Origin: Nostoc sp. UHCC 0702
Lineage (GTDB): Bacteria; Cyanobacteriota; Cyanobacteriia; Cyanobacteriales; Nostocaceae
NCBI GenBank assembly: GCA_017164015.1
Contig: CP071065.1
Location: forward strand, 7,531,501-7,595,500
Length of the DNA stretch: 64,000 bases
Reading direction: 5' to 3'
This document shows positions 45,665 through 53,933 of the stretch, in pieces (position 1 is the stretch's first letter; each line of letters opens with the position of its first letter). The translations under genes and the position numbers were made by a program. Under the pieces are notes generated by a model that did no database searches, was not told the DNA's origin, and worked only from the letters and a program-made list of their open reading frames with translations.

Positions 45665-45862
45665 CTAGATCATAATAAACAAAAATGGAATTACTGGAAT
45701 GCCGATGGCAGCATTGAGCCAATATGTTAATCCAGTCAGTACAATCGAACCGACAATAGAGATACCCAAGGATAAAACTAAATTGGGTAGTAAAATCTTC
45801 AGGTTATTCAGTGCCCCAGACACAAAGGAAGACTGCGGGGCATAGCTTGTAGAATAAGACAT
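45665..45862 (-). CDS. Small two-segment membrane protein
   Basis: From ATG 45862, with AGAGG five bases upstream, the product is 65 residues: a polar start (SYSTSYAPQSSFVSGALNNL) and a hydrophobic stretch (LPNLVLSLGISIVGSIVLTG, then IGIPVIPFLFIMI) forming one or two membrane helices. I do not recognise the family. The good ribosome site supports it as a real gene. Confidence 0.6.
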   Translation of the reverse strand: MSYSTSYAPQSSFVSGALNNLKILLPNLVLSLGISIVGSIVLTGLTYWLNAAIGIPVIPFLFIMI

Positions 45863-45987
45863 AAGCACCTCTAATGTGATAGTAAATGAAAATTCATGCA
45901 GCTTGTTTTATATACTGCTCATAATTACATGATTACCTGATACGCTAAATTAAACAAGCAATTTTAACAACTTGTAGGATAACTCCT

Positions 45988-46134
45988 ATGCTCAAGCAAA
46001 TCAGAAACGCCGGGAGAATTGTCGTTGGTTCCGTTTGTATTGTTTTGGGTATAATTGGGATACTTCTCCCCTTAGTCCCTGGCACTCCTTTTCTTCTTGT
46101 TGCTGCTTTCTGTTTCAGTACTTTGGAATCATAA
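45988..46134 (+). CDS. DUF454 (YbaN-like) fragment, 48 residues
   Basis: The product is too short to appear as a long frame, but its sequence is clear: RIVVGSVCIVLGIIGILLPL then VPGTPFLLVAAFCFSTLES, the N-terminal signature of DUF454/YbaN inner-membrane proteins. The family is normally about 120 residues, so this copy ends after the first helix pair. It may be a decayed gene or a mini-form. It precedes the ArsA-like gene on the same strand. Confidence 0.65.
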   Translation: MLKQIRNAGRIVVGSVCIVLGIIGILLPLVPGTPFLLVAAFCFSTLES

Positions 46135-46225
46135 AAATCAGTTAACTGTTGACTGATAACTACCCCACTCTTCTCGCTAAAGAGTAAACTTCAGTCCTTG
46201 AAAAAGACATAAGGGCTATGCCTTG

Positions 46226-47329
46226 ATGAGCAGAATTATTACATTTTTAGGCAAGGCGGATACGAGACACACCACACTGGCGATCGCCACTGCTAAATGG
46301 TTTGCTCAGTATTCTCAACGGGTGCTACTAGTAACCCATAATCCCAATCCCAGCGCAGAACTGCTGTTAGAAACTTCCCTCAAAGCAACTCCCCAAGAGA
46401 TTGCGCCTAATCTAAGTGTGGTACAGTTGCAAGCAACAGTACTATTAGAGGAAGTTTGGGAAGAAGTCAAAAAGTGGTTGGCTCTCTACCTCCCATCTTC
46501 TGTAAAAATGGAGATATATTCGGGAGAGGTGATTATCCTACCGGGTTTTGACAGCCTTCTGTCTTTCAACGCTCTGCGAAAGTACTATCAAAGTGAAGAC
46601 TATGATGTCATCATCTATGATGGGCGGGGAGATTTAGAATCATTGAGAATGCTGGGTATTCCCAACATTGCAGATTGGTATTTTCGCCGATTTCGTGAAG
46701 CGTTAGAATCTCTAGATTTGAGTAAAATCGCCGACTCGATTGGGGGCCCTCTCGCCAGTGCTTTGTTGAGTGTAAATATGGACACCCGAAAAGTGCAAGA
46801 TGCTATTGTGCAAATTCAAGATTTGATTGCTAAAAGCGTTGCAGTTGTAGGAGATGCCAAAAGGTTAAGTGCTTATTTAGTGACTACAGATGAACCAGCA
46901 GCCATCGCTGAGGCTCGTTGGCTTTGGGGTAGCGCACAGCAGGTTGATTTGCGAGTAAGTGGGGTTTTAGCTTATCAAAGTTATGAAGCAGCTAACAAAA
47001 CTGAACTAGAGCAAGCTTTTGCTCCATTGGAAGTAAACCTAATTCCAGCGTTGCAAAAACACAATTGGGAACCTCTATTAGATGCACTACCAGATTTTAA
47101 AACTATTCCTCATGTTCCCCAACCTTTAACAGTTGATTTGGTGCAACGTCAGGTACAAGTATTCTTGCCAGGATTCAGCAAATCGCAAGTCAAGCTTACC
47201 CAGTTGGGTACAGAACTCACGGTTGAAGCAGGTGATCAACGGCGAAATATTGTTTTACCAGATGAACTACGAAATCAACCAGTTACCGGAGGCAAATTTG
47301 AAGAACCTTATTTGGTTATTTCATTTTAG
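46226..47329 (+). CDS. ArsA/Get3-like protein with degenerate P-loop
   Basis: The 367-residue protein has the ArsA fold (MSRIITFLGKADTRHTTLAI) and a C-terminal HSP20-like domain of cyanobacterial ArsA proteins (VDLVQRQVQVFLPGFSKSQV, LTQLGTELTVEAGDQRRNIV). The deviant Walker A GKGGVGKTT has become GKADTRHTT (9-17), with His15 in place of the essential lysine. The switch DTAPTGHTLRLL has become DGRGDLESLRML. ATP hydrolysis is therefore unlikely. ATG 46226 is used. The gene sits among cation pumps and could act as a regulator or chaperone. Confidence 0.82.
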   Translation: MSRIITFLGKADTRHTTLAIATAKWFAQYSQRVLLVTHNPNPSAELLLETSLKATPQEIAPNLSVVQLQATVLLEEVWEEVKKWLALYLPSSVKMEIYSGEVIILPGFDSLLSFNALRKYYQSEDYDVIIYDGRGDLESLRMLGIPNIADWYFRRFREALESLDLSKIADSIGGPLASALLSVNMDTRKVQDAIVQIQDLIAKSVAVVGDAKRLSAYLVTTDEPAAIAEARWLWGSAQQVDLRVSGVLAYQSYEAANKTELEQAFAPLEVNLIPALQKHNWEPLLDALPDFKTIPHVPQPLTVDLVQRQVQVFLPGFSKSQVKLTQLGTELTVEAGDQRRNIVLPDELRNQPVTGGKFEEPYLVISF

Positions 47330-47381
47330 GTTGTGATCCGGTATTTGTAGTGGAGATGTTGCAATGCAACATCTCTACATG

Positions 47382-48470
47382 TCAAGGATGGAAATAGAAT
47401 GCTGCTCCTAAAACTGCGTAGGTAATTAGTAGTAAGGCTCCCTCTAGCCAGTTAGAGTTTCCATCTGTGCTGATGGAGTTGGTGATTAAAACAGCGATCG
47501 CTACTGCTAATACTTCAAATGGGTTAAAATCTAGATTCATCGGTTGCCCCATCAACTGACCCACTAACACCAAAATTGGAGCAACAAACATAGCAATTTG
47601 CAGGCTGGAACCCATCGCCACTGCTACTGCTAAATCCATTTTATTTTTCATAGCAAAGGTCGCAGCAGTAATATACTCTACAGCACCTCCAAAAAGTGGA
47701 ATCAGAATTACCCCTGTAAATAAACTAGTAAAGCCTAAAGTTGTAATCGCTTTTTGTAAACTGGCAACTAAGACATCAGAAACAAATACCAACGCAATAG
47801 TACAAATTAGCAAGATAGCAACATTCTTCCACAAAGATGTTTCATGTTGATGAGACTTAATTTCTGCCTGTTCCGCCTCATCAAGCTCAGTAGCTCTGAG
47901 TTCATACATATCCCTGTGGGTTTTCATAGAAAACAGCAGCATCAACAGGTAGAACACTAACAGCAAAATCGCAGCAACCGCAGAAAAATTATTGATAGTT
48001 GTAGGCTGTAATCCTTTAGATGTGAAGTCGATAGCAGTAGGCGTAAGTAGCACTACCAACGCCAGATTTAGTGAAGAAGCATTAATTCGGGCCACTTTAG
48101 GCTGAAAACTTTGCTCTTTAAAACGTAACCCTCCCAAGAAAATTGCTGCTCCTAGAGCCAGGAGTAGGTTAGCAACGATAGTACCTGTAATACTGGCTTT
48201 TACTACCTCCACCAAACCCGCACGAAGGGCAACAATAGAGATAATCATCTCAGTTGCGTTGCCAAAAGTAGCATTGAGCAACCCGCCGATAGATGGCCCG
48301 ACAACAGTAGCAATTTCCTCTGTAGAATTAGCAATCCACGCTGCTAAGGGGATAATTGCTAAACCAGAAGTAACAAAAACAATCACAGGATGTAAATGCA
48401 GCCATTCCGTTATAAAGGAAATGGGCACAAACACTAACATACAAAGCAGGATTTTATCTTTTGTTGTCAT
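47382..48470 (-). CDS. Ca2+/H+ antiporter (CAX)
   Basis: The product has the CAX repeats GGLLNATFGNATEMIISIVA and GGAVEYITAATFAMKNKMDL and about ten membrane helices. ATG 48470 is chosen because AAAGGA lies nine bases before it; the frame is open 16 codons further. It is closer to the antiporter at 25140-26321 than to that at 23857-25038. It should exchange Ca2+ for H+. It is the third antiporter of the region, convergent with the ArsA-like gene. Confidence 0.92.
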   Translation of the reverse strand: MTTKDKILLCMLVFVPISFITEWLHLHPVIVFVTSGLAIIPLAAWIANSTEEIATVVGPSIGGLLNATFGNATEMIISIVALRAGLVEVVKASITGTIVANLLLALGAAIFLGGLRFKEQSFQPKVARINASSLNLALVVLLTPTAIDFTSKGLQPTTINNFSAVAAILLLVFYLLMLLFSMKTHRDMYELRATELDEAEQAEIKSHQHETSLWKNVAILLICTIALVFVSDVLVASLQKAITTLGFTSLFTGVILIPLFGGAVEYITAATFAMKNKMDLAVAVAMGSSLQIAMFVAPILVLVGQLMGQPMNLDFNPFEVLAVAIAVLITNSISTDGNSNWLEGALLLITYAVLGAAFYFHP

Positions 48471-49372
48471 TTGGCTTAGTCCTTTAGAAAAAATATAAAT
48501 AATTTTTATAAAACCCAAGTTATGAGAAGAAGTCAGGAAGCAGAAGGAAAAAGCCTTAACATGAGTGGGTTGCTCTGGTTGTCATTTTATATTTAATAAG
48601 ATCTATCTGCTTAGATTAAGTAGTATTTGTATACTTGCTTATTCTCTTACTTTAGGCAGAGAAGATTTACATATTTCAGTAGAAGGCAAACAAAGTTTAA
48701 TTTTTTAATATTTAACTGTAATCAATAAGCTATTTTGATGAAAAAAAATGAATTACATTATTATAATTTCTGTTGCCACTTATTTAGTTATGTCGCTTAT
48801 GGCTTTTCAGATAATTAAAGCATGTAAGTGTGAAGTTCAAGAAATTTCCAAACGATATATATATTATCGTGAAACATACTCTGTTATTTAGTAAAATATG
48901 AATAATTATTTCTGAAAATCAACAAAAATAGAAATTTGCAGGGGATTTTCAAAGTTATGTTACAGCTGTCGCCAGGTAGTTTAGGACATAAATTGATCAT
49001 CAAACCCGGACACCAATAGACTTTCAAGCCTATTCCCTGTTACCTGCTATATAGAACCCATTTGACATTTTTTACTGATACAAGACTGTTGGCATAACCA
49101 CATTTCTACCAGACCTGCCCTAGTTTTTGCAACACAATCGTTTCAAGGGCTTTGGGATGATTAATGTTTAGAACCCCCGCTGAATAGTTGCCCATCTCAA
49201 GCGAAATTTTTCGCTCTTCTTTCCCAGAGCAAGACATCACAGCTAGAGAAGTTGTTGCGTTATGTTAAGAGTTATCCGACGTGGTGAAAATTCAGTTTAT
49301 ATTTTCCTGATTGTGACTTATTATATTGATGAGAATGGAAGTTTAATATCTTCCCGACAGTAATCGAGAAAT
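48471..49372. other. Long intergenic region
   Basis: Apart from one possible small gene (48748-48891) I see nothing coding. It is AT-rich and should hold promoters for the CAX gene and for the P-ATPase-like gene. Confidence 0.45.
48748..48891 (+). CDS. Possible small membrane peptide
   Basis: A 47-residue frame starts with a membrane-like segment (MNYIIIISVATYLVMSLMAF) and ends in a basic, Tyr-rich tail. There is no strong ribosome site (aaaaaaaATG) and no family is known to me. AT-rich DNA gives such frames by chance, so support is weak. Confidence 0.25.
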   Translation: MNYIIIISVATYLVMSLMAFQIIKACKCEVQEISKRYIYYRETYSVI

Positions 49373-51151
49373 ATGTTTTATCAAGTCGTTCATAGCTCCC
49401 TGGGGCGCTGCCGTATTCGTGTGCCCATGCTGGCAGATGACTTAGAGTTTGCTGAAAACCTCAATCGCTTGGTTGAGTCGTTGCAGTTTGTCACAGAGGT
49501 TCGCATCAATCCCGCAGCTAGCTCGCTGATTGTCAACTACAATGTCAGTGTGGTTAATTTTGAAGATGCCCAAAAATATCTGTCAACCTGTATTGAAAAG
49601 GCGAGTTGTATTCAAAGCGCGAATCTGATTGAAACTTCTGATGAAGAAACTATAGAAGAATCTGACCTGATTCCAGAAGTTAACCAATGGAGAGATTTAG
49701 GTCTACCTCTGCTCAGTCTGAGTCTGGCAATATTTGCAGCTCCGTTGGAGTTACCACCTCTGTTGATTATAATAGCGATCGCGGGTGCTGCCATGCCTTG
49801 GTTCAATCGAGCAACTGACAGCATTGTTAATCAGCATCATCCTAATATAGATCTTTTAGACTCGGCGTGGATGACTCTACAAACCGTCCAAGGCCAATAT
49901 ATTGCCCCGGCTTTAAAAACTAGTTTAGTAGAAATCCGTAGAAGCTTGCGCGGTACAGTTAATGAAGCCAGAGAACAAAAAGCTCTAGACTTTTTAAATT
50001 ATTTGCATCAAGATATTTGGGTGCAGGGTGATCAATTACAGCCAGCAGTAAGAGCAATAGAGTTGCAAGCGGGCGATCGCATTACGATTCACGCTGGTGA
50101 AATAATTCCTGTAGATGGTAGAATTATATCTGGTAGAGGTTTGGTGGATTGCTCCTACCTCACAAGCATAACTACACCTGTGCATTATTCTCTAGGGCAA
50201 GAAGTCTACGCCTCTTCTCGGTTATTAGAGGGAGAATTGTCTATCTTAGTTGAACGGACGGGTGAAAATACTCGCCTGGGATTGATTGCTCATCTTATGC
50301 AATCTACTCCGGTGCATGATACGCACATTGGCGCACAACAAGCAGAATTTGTGAAAAATGCCATCGTGCCAACCTTAGTTTTAGGCGGCACTATTTTTGC
50401 TGCAACAGGTAATTTAGGAGCTGCTATTTCTCCTTTTCAGTTTGACTTTGGTAGTGGTATTCCTATTTCTATCTCAGCAACCATCCTCTCTGCCTTGACT
50501 CACGCTGTGCAAAATGGCATTTATATCCGTAGTGGTCGTGTTGTGGAGTTGTTGACTCAGTTAAATACCCTTGTCATCCATGACTCTGCACTATTGTATT
50601 TAAATACAACTGCATCAGATTGTATTAAGGCGATCGCTACCCTACAAGAACAGGGTATTACTATCTACCTCATCAGTGACGATAGTTTGGCAAAAACTAC
50701 CATTCTTGCGAACAAATTTGGCATTCATGCCAACCATATCCTTGCAGAATCTTATCCCCAACAACAAGCAAACTTAGTTGATGGACTCCGCAGCCAAGGA
50801 GGGTGTGTAGCAGTGCTGGGAATAAATGGTGATTGTCATGCAGACATTTCTATCTCACTTGCCTTTGGGGGGAATGTTTGTACACAAGCAGATGTGGTGC
50901 TGCTTGATCAGCAATTGCAAGGATTGATTTATGCTATTGCGATCGCTAAACGAGCAATGGAGGTAGTTTACCAAAATACGGCAACTATTGTTGTTCCCAA
51001 CCTGATGATGCAAATTGGTGGCGGTATGTTCTTGGGTGTCAATCCAGTTTGGAATGTCATTGTTAATAATGGCTCAGCATTCATTGCTGAATTCTTGAAT
51101 AGTTCGCGCCCCATTTTTGATTCGATTGCGCCATCACAACAGAAACAGTAA
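49373..51151 (+). CDS. Catalytically dead P-type ATPase paralogue
   Basis: The 592-residue protein aligns along its length with the two P1B-like pumps of this window: N-terminal module (FYQVVHSSLGRCRIRVPMLA, 2-57), membrane helices, actuator (AGDRITIHAGEIIPVDGRII), STPVHDTHIGAQ, M4 (DFGSGIPISIS, 358-368), GIYIRSGRVVELL and the C-terminal helices. But TGES is TSIT (264-267), and DKTGTL is HDSALL with His403 at the phosphorylated aspartate. The roughly 110-residue N-domain is missing, and GDGIND is scrambled (GINGDC). The frame is fully open with good family sequence between these sites, which argues for selection as a pseudoenzyme. Confidence 0.85.
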   Translation: MFYQVVHSSLGRCRIRVPMLADDLEFAENLNRLVESLQFVTEVRINPAASSLIVNYNVSVVNFEDAQKYLSTCIEKASCIQSANLIETSDEETIEESDLIPEVNQWRDLGLPLLSLSLAIFAAPLELPPLLIIIAIAGAAMPWFNRATDSIVNQHHPNIDLLDSAWMTLQTVQGQYIAPALKTSLVEIRRSLRGTVNEAREQKALDFLNYLHQDIWVQGDQLQPAVRAIELQAGDRITIHAGEIIPVDGRIISGRGLVDCSYLTSITTPVHYSLGQEVYASSRLLEGELSILVERTGENTRLGLIAHLMQSTPVHDTHIGAQQAEFVKNAIVPTLVLGGTIFAATGNLGAAISPFQFDFGSGIPISISATILSALTHAVQNGIYIRSGRVVELLTQLNTLVIHDSALLYLNTTASDCIKAIATLQEQGITIYLISDDSLAKTTILANKFGIHANHILAESYPQQQANLVDGLRSQGGCVAVLGINGDCHADISISLAFGGNVCTQADVVLLDQQLQGLIYAIAIAKRAMEVVYQNTATIVVPNLMMQIGGGMFLGVNPVWNVIVNNGSAFIAEFLNSSRPIFDSIAPSQQKQ

Positions 51152-51200
51152 ACCAAAAAGTTTTTCCCCAAAGAGCGATCGCTAAAATACTTATAGAGGA

Positions 51201-51464
51201 AATATCCGTATTCGCACACCGATTGGGAAACCATGTGATTGGAAAGGTTATAAAGCTGCCCGTTTACACTACTTGCAAGCTATGGCAGCTTCATTTCAAG
51301 AAAATAATAAAGTAATTGATTGGGTCAATAACCAACCATTGGCTCCTACTCTCACATGTATTGGAGACGGACACGACGGAATTTGGAACATTATCCGCGA
51401 GTTTACACCTGAAAAAGAGCGACGCGAAATACTTGACTGGTTTCATCTAATGGAAAATAGATGA
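51201..51464 (+). pseudogene. ISKra4-type transposase fragment
   Basis: The frame IRIRTPIGKPCDWKGYKAAR, VIDWVNNQPLAPTLTCIGDG, HDGIWNIIREFTPEKERREI, LDWFHLMEN matches the middle of ISKra4-family transposases. Both ends are missing. It breaks off at MENR where the Uma2 sequence starts. Confidence 0.75.
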
Positions 51465-51681
51465 ATATCAACGCTTGGGTATATCTGAATATTGGATTGT
51501 AGATTATCTGGCTGTAGGTAGCCGAAATTATTTAGGTAACCCAAAATTACCGACGGTTTTTGTTTATCTCCTTGATGAAAATGGAGTCTATCAATCTACT
51601 GCTTATCGGGGTACGGATAGCATTGTATCGCGGACTTTCCCGGAACTCTCTGTGAGAGTTAACCAAATTTTCGCAACTTAG
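51463..51681 (+). pseudogene. Uma2-family nuclease C-terminal fragment
   Basis: The frame DEYQRLGISEYWIVDYLAVG, PTVFVYLLDENGVYQ, FPELSVRVNQIF is the C-terminal third of a Uma2 (PD-(D/E)XK-like) protein. The N-terminal part with the first active-site residues is gone, replaced by the transposase fragment. The junction is at about 51462. Confidence 0.75.
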
Positions 51682-51740
51682 ACAATAACTACCTAACAAC
51701 TTTTGCAAGAAATCTAATTTGTAATATTTTGCTTTTCCCT

Positions 51741-51770
51741 CAATTTATCCCCACCAGGGGATGGAAATTG
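51741..51770 (+). promoter_or_regulatory. CRISPR-repeat-like hairpin in the cas6 leader
   Basis: ATCCCC (51747-51752) and GGGGAT (51757-51762) pair with a 4-base loop. The flanking CAATTT (51741-51746) and AAATTG (51765-51770) extend the stem past a two-base bulge. The 3' part, GGGGATGGAAA, looks like the end of many cyanobacterial CRISPR repeats. It lies 36 bases before cas6. It could be a Cas6 target in its own mRNA or the last repeat of a lost array. Confidence 0.5.
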
Positions 51771-51806
51771 TGTAAGATATTCAACATCATTTCATAGCAT
51801 CCGGCG

Positions 51807-52952
51807 ATGGCAAGAGTAGCTGCATCCACTAGACGTAAAGCTAAGCCCAAGTTAGAATCACCTGCCTCAATTCTCACATGGGCGGATGACACGGAACTAG
51901 TAGGGTTAGTGTTTGACCTTGAGCCTACTACTTCAACTTCCCTCTACTCTCAGTACACTATTGGACTCCATGCTTGGTTTCTTGACCAAGTACGGCAATT
52001 TAACCCAGACCTTTCTGCCTATCTTCATGATGGAGAGTCGGAAAAGCCCTTCAATATTTCGGCGCTGGAAGGTCAACTGCTTCCTAGTGGGATACAACTG
52101 CAACTGCAAGCTAACCAAATTTATCGCTGGCAAATCAATGCTTTGTCTGGGCGAGTCGTGCAGTTTCTCAGTCAATGGTTAACCCAACTGCCACAAAGCC
52201 TAAACCTCAGAGATGCTAACCTTAAAATCAAACAGGTGAGTATTGCCCATCCACCAACTACCTACGCGCAATTGTTAGAGTCATCAACAGAGAAACTCTC
52301 TAACGTCAGTCTTAGCTTTGTCTCGCCTACTAGCTTTCGCCGCAAAGGTCATCATTTTCCCCTCCCCGTTCCAGTTAATCTTTTTCACAGCTATCTGCGG
52401 CGTTGGAATGATTTTTCAGGAATACCTGTAGAACAAGAAGCTTTCCTCGATTGGATAGACGAAGGGGTAATTATTCACCAGCATCGCTTAGAGTCAGTAA
52501 AAGTAGCGGCTGGTAAGCGGGGTTCGGTGACTGGCTTTACAGGGGCAATTTCTTGTGGTTTGAGTAAAGCAGCTTTGGCTAACTCTGAGTTTACCCGCTT
52601 ATTTTATGCTTTGGTGCAGCTTGCTCCTTACTGTGGTACCGGACACAAAACTACCTTTGGGCTGGGACAAACTCGCTTAGACTGGGTGGAACAAGAGACT
52701 AGTGTATCTACTCAATTGTTGACAAATATGTTGGGAGAACGCATTGACGAGTTGATAGCGTTATTTACTGCACAGCGAAAACGCACAGGAGGCGATCGCA
52801 CTGATAAAATTGCTTCTACATGGGCTACAATCTTGGCACGGCGGGAGATGGGGGAATCATTGCAAGTCATAGCCGAAGATTTAGAAATGCCTTACTCGAC
52901 TGTGAAAACTTACGTGAAATTAGCACGTCGCGCCCTTAAGCAGGAGTTTTAA
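51807..52952 (+). CDS. cas6: Cas6 CRISPR RNA endonuclease with C-terminal HTH
   Basis: The 381-residue protein has the two ferredoxin-like halves of Cas6 and its glycine-rich loop GTGHKTTFGLGQTRL (277-291). Cas6 cuts precursor CRISPR RNA at the repeat hairpin. His residues are present near SFRRKGHHF (176-184); I cannot name the catalytic one. After residue 310 the protein continues with about 70 residues ending in a helix-turn-helix (GESLQVIAEDLEMPYSTVKT), as in sigma-70 region 4. No other cas gene or array is nearby. The next gene starts 16 bases later, so the two are probably one operon. Confidence 0.88.
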   Translation: MARVAASTRRKAKPKLESPASILTWADDTELVGLVFDLEPTTSTSLYSQYTIGLHAWFLDQVRQFNPDLSAYLHDGESEKPFNISALEGQLLPSGIQLQLQANQIYRWQINALSGRVVQFLSQWLTQLPQSLNLRDANLKIKQVSIAHPPTTYAQLLESSTEKLSNVSLSFVSPTSFRRKGHHFPLPVPVNLFHSYLRRWNDFSGIPVEQEAFLDWIDEGVIIHQHRLESVKVAAGKRGSVTGFTGAISCGLSKAALANSEFTRLFYALVQLAPYCGTGHKTTFGLGQTRLDWVEQETSVSTQLLTNMLGERIDELIALFTAQRKRTGGDRTDKIASTWATILARREMGESLQVIAEDLEMPYSTVKTYVKLARRALKQEF

Positions 52953-52968
52953 AAGATTAGAGGGTTAT

Positions 52969-53868
52969 ATGTCCCAAGACACAACTTTTGATGCTGCAAA
53001 CACTGGTTTGGTTTTGACAGGGATATGTTCTAAACCGAATTATCAGCCGCAAGCAGCTGATACAAACATTGAAGCAGACATATATCTGTTCGCTCGCCTG
53101 CGACAGCTTTCCCTTGCTCAACGCTTAGAAATGTTCATTGTTCATGAGCGTGGAGTCAAGAAACTTTGCCTTGCAGGAATTAAATCCCGACATCGTGGAG
53201 CGCCTTTGGAGGAAATACGTCGTATTTTTACCCGTGCTGTACTAGGAGAAAAATATAGGGCTGATTTTCACCCCAAAGGTAATGATGAAAATATGTGGAT
53301 TCAAGATTCCATCTCCCTTGCAGCAGAACTACACCAAATTTTCTCCTTCATTAATATTCCCTACTATGTGAGTCGTGGTGTTGCAGCTTCGTTGCACGGT
53401 GAACCCCGTTCAACTCGTGATCTAGATTTAGTGATGGAAGTCCAATCTGACCAAATCGATTTACTGGTGACGACACTTGAAGACGCGGGGTACTATTGTC
53501 CAGCAGGTGCAGTTGAGGGACTCAAGCTGGGACGTGAGCAAATGCTGAATATCACGCATACCGAAACTATTGCTAATGCCGACCTGTATATTAGTGATGT
53601 TTCCCCGTTTGCACTGTCCCAGATGCTACGTCGCAGGTTAATCGACTTAGAAGGGATACCTGCGTTTTGGGTTGCCTCGCCAGAAGATATAATTTTACAG
53701 AAGTTGCGGTGGGGTAGAGAAAGTCAATCTGAAAAACAGTGGCGCGATGTGCTGGGGATATTCAAGTTGCAAGTAGAAACTTTGGACTATACATACCTGG
53801 CAGAATGGGCAGAAAGGTTGGATTTGGTTGATGCTTTGAGCCAGGCATTTGCTGAAGCTGGTGTGTGA
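52969..53868 (+). CDS. Nucleotidyltransferase-fold protein paired with cas6
   Basis: The 299-residue protein has an N-terminal 110-residue helical domain of unknown type (FARLRQLSLAQRLEMFIVHE, IKSRHRGAPLEEIRRIFTRA). A nucleotidyltransferase-like domain follows: SRGVAASLHGEPRSTRDLDL, with Asp151 and Asp153 as likely metal ligands. The segment ASPEDIILQKLRWGRESQSE is typical of AbiEii/DUF6036-like nucleotidyltransferases. AbiEii-type enzymes act as toxins that block translation by modifying tRNA. It is probably co-transcribed with cas6. Whether it is a toxin, a defence effector or unrelated is open. Confidence 0.75.
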   Translation: MSQDTTFDAANTGLVLTGICSKPNYQPQAADTNIEADIYLFARLRQLSLAQRLEMFIVHERGVKKLCLAGIKSRHRGAPLEEIRRIFTRAVLGEKYRADFHPKGNDENMWIQDSISLAAELHQIFSFINIPYYVSRGVAASLHGEPRSTRDLDLVMEVQSDQIDLLVTTLEDAGYYCPAGAVEGLKLGREQMLNITHTETIANADLYISDVSPFALSQMLRRRLIDLEGIPAFWVASPEDIILQKLRWGRESQSEKQWRDVLGIFKLQVETLDYTYLAEWAERLDLVDALSQAFAEAGV

Positions 53869-53933
53869 TTTGGAACTGGGAATTAAGAAAATGCGATCGC
53901 CCATCAAGCCCAACTTATTGACATTATTATCAA

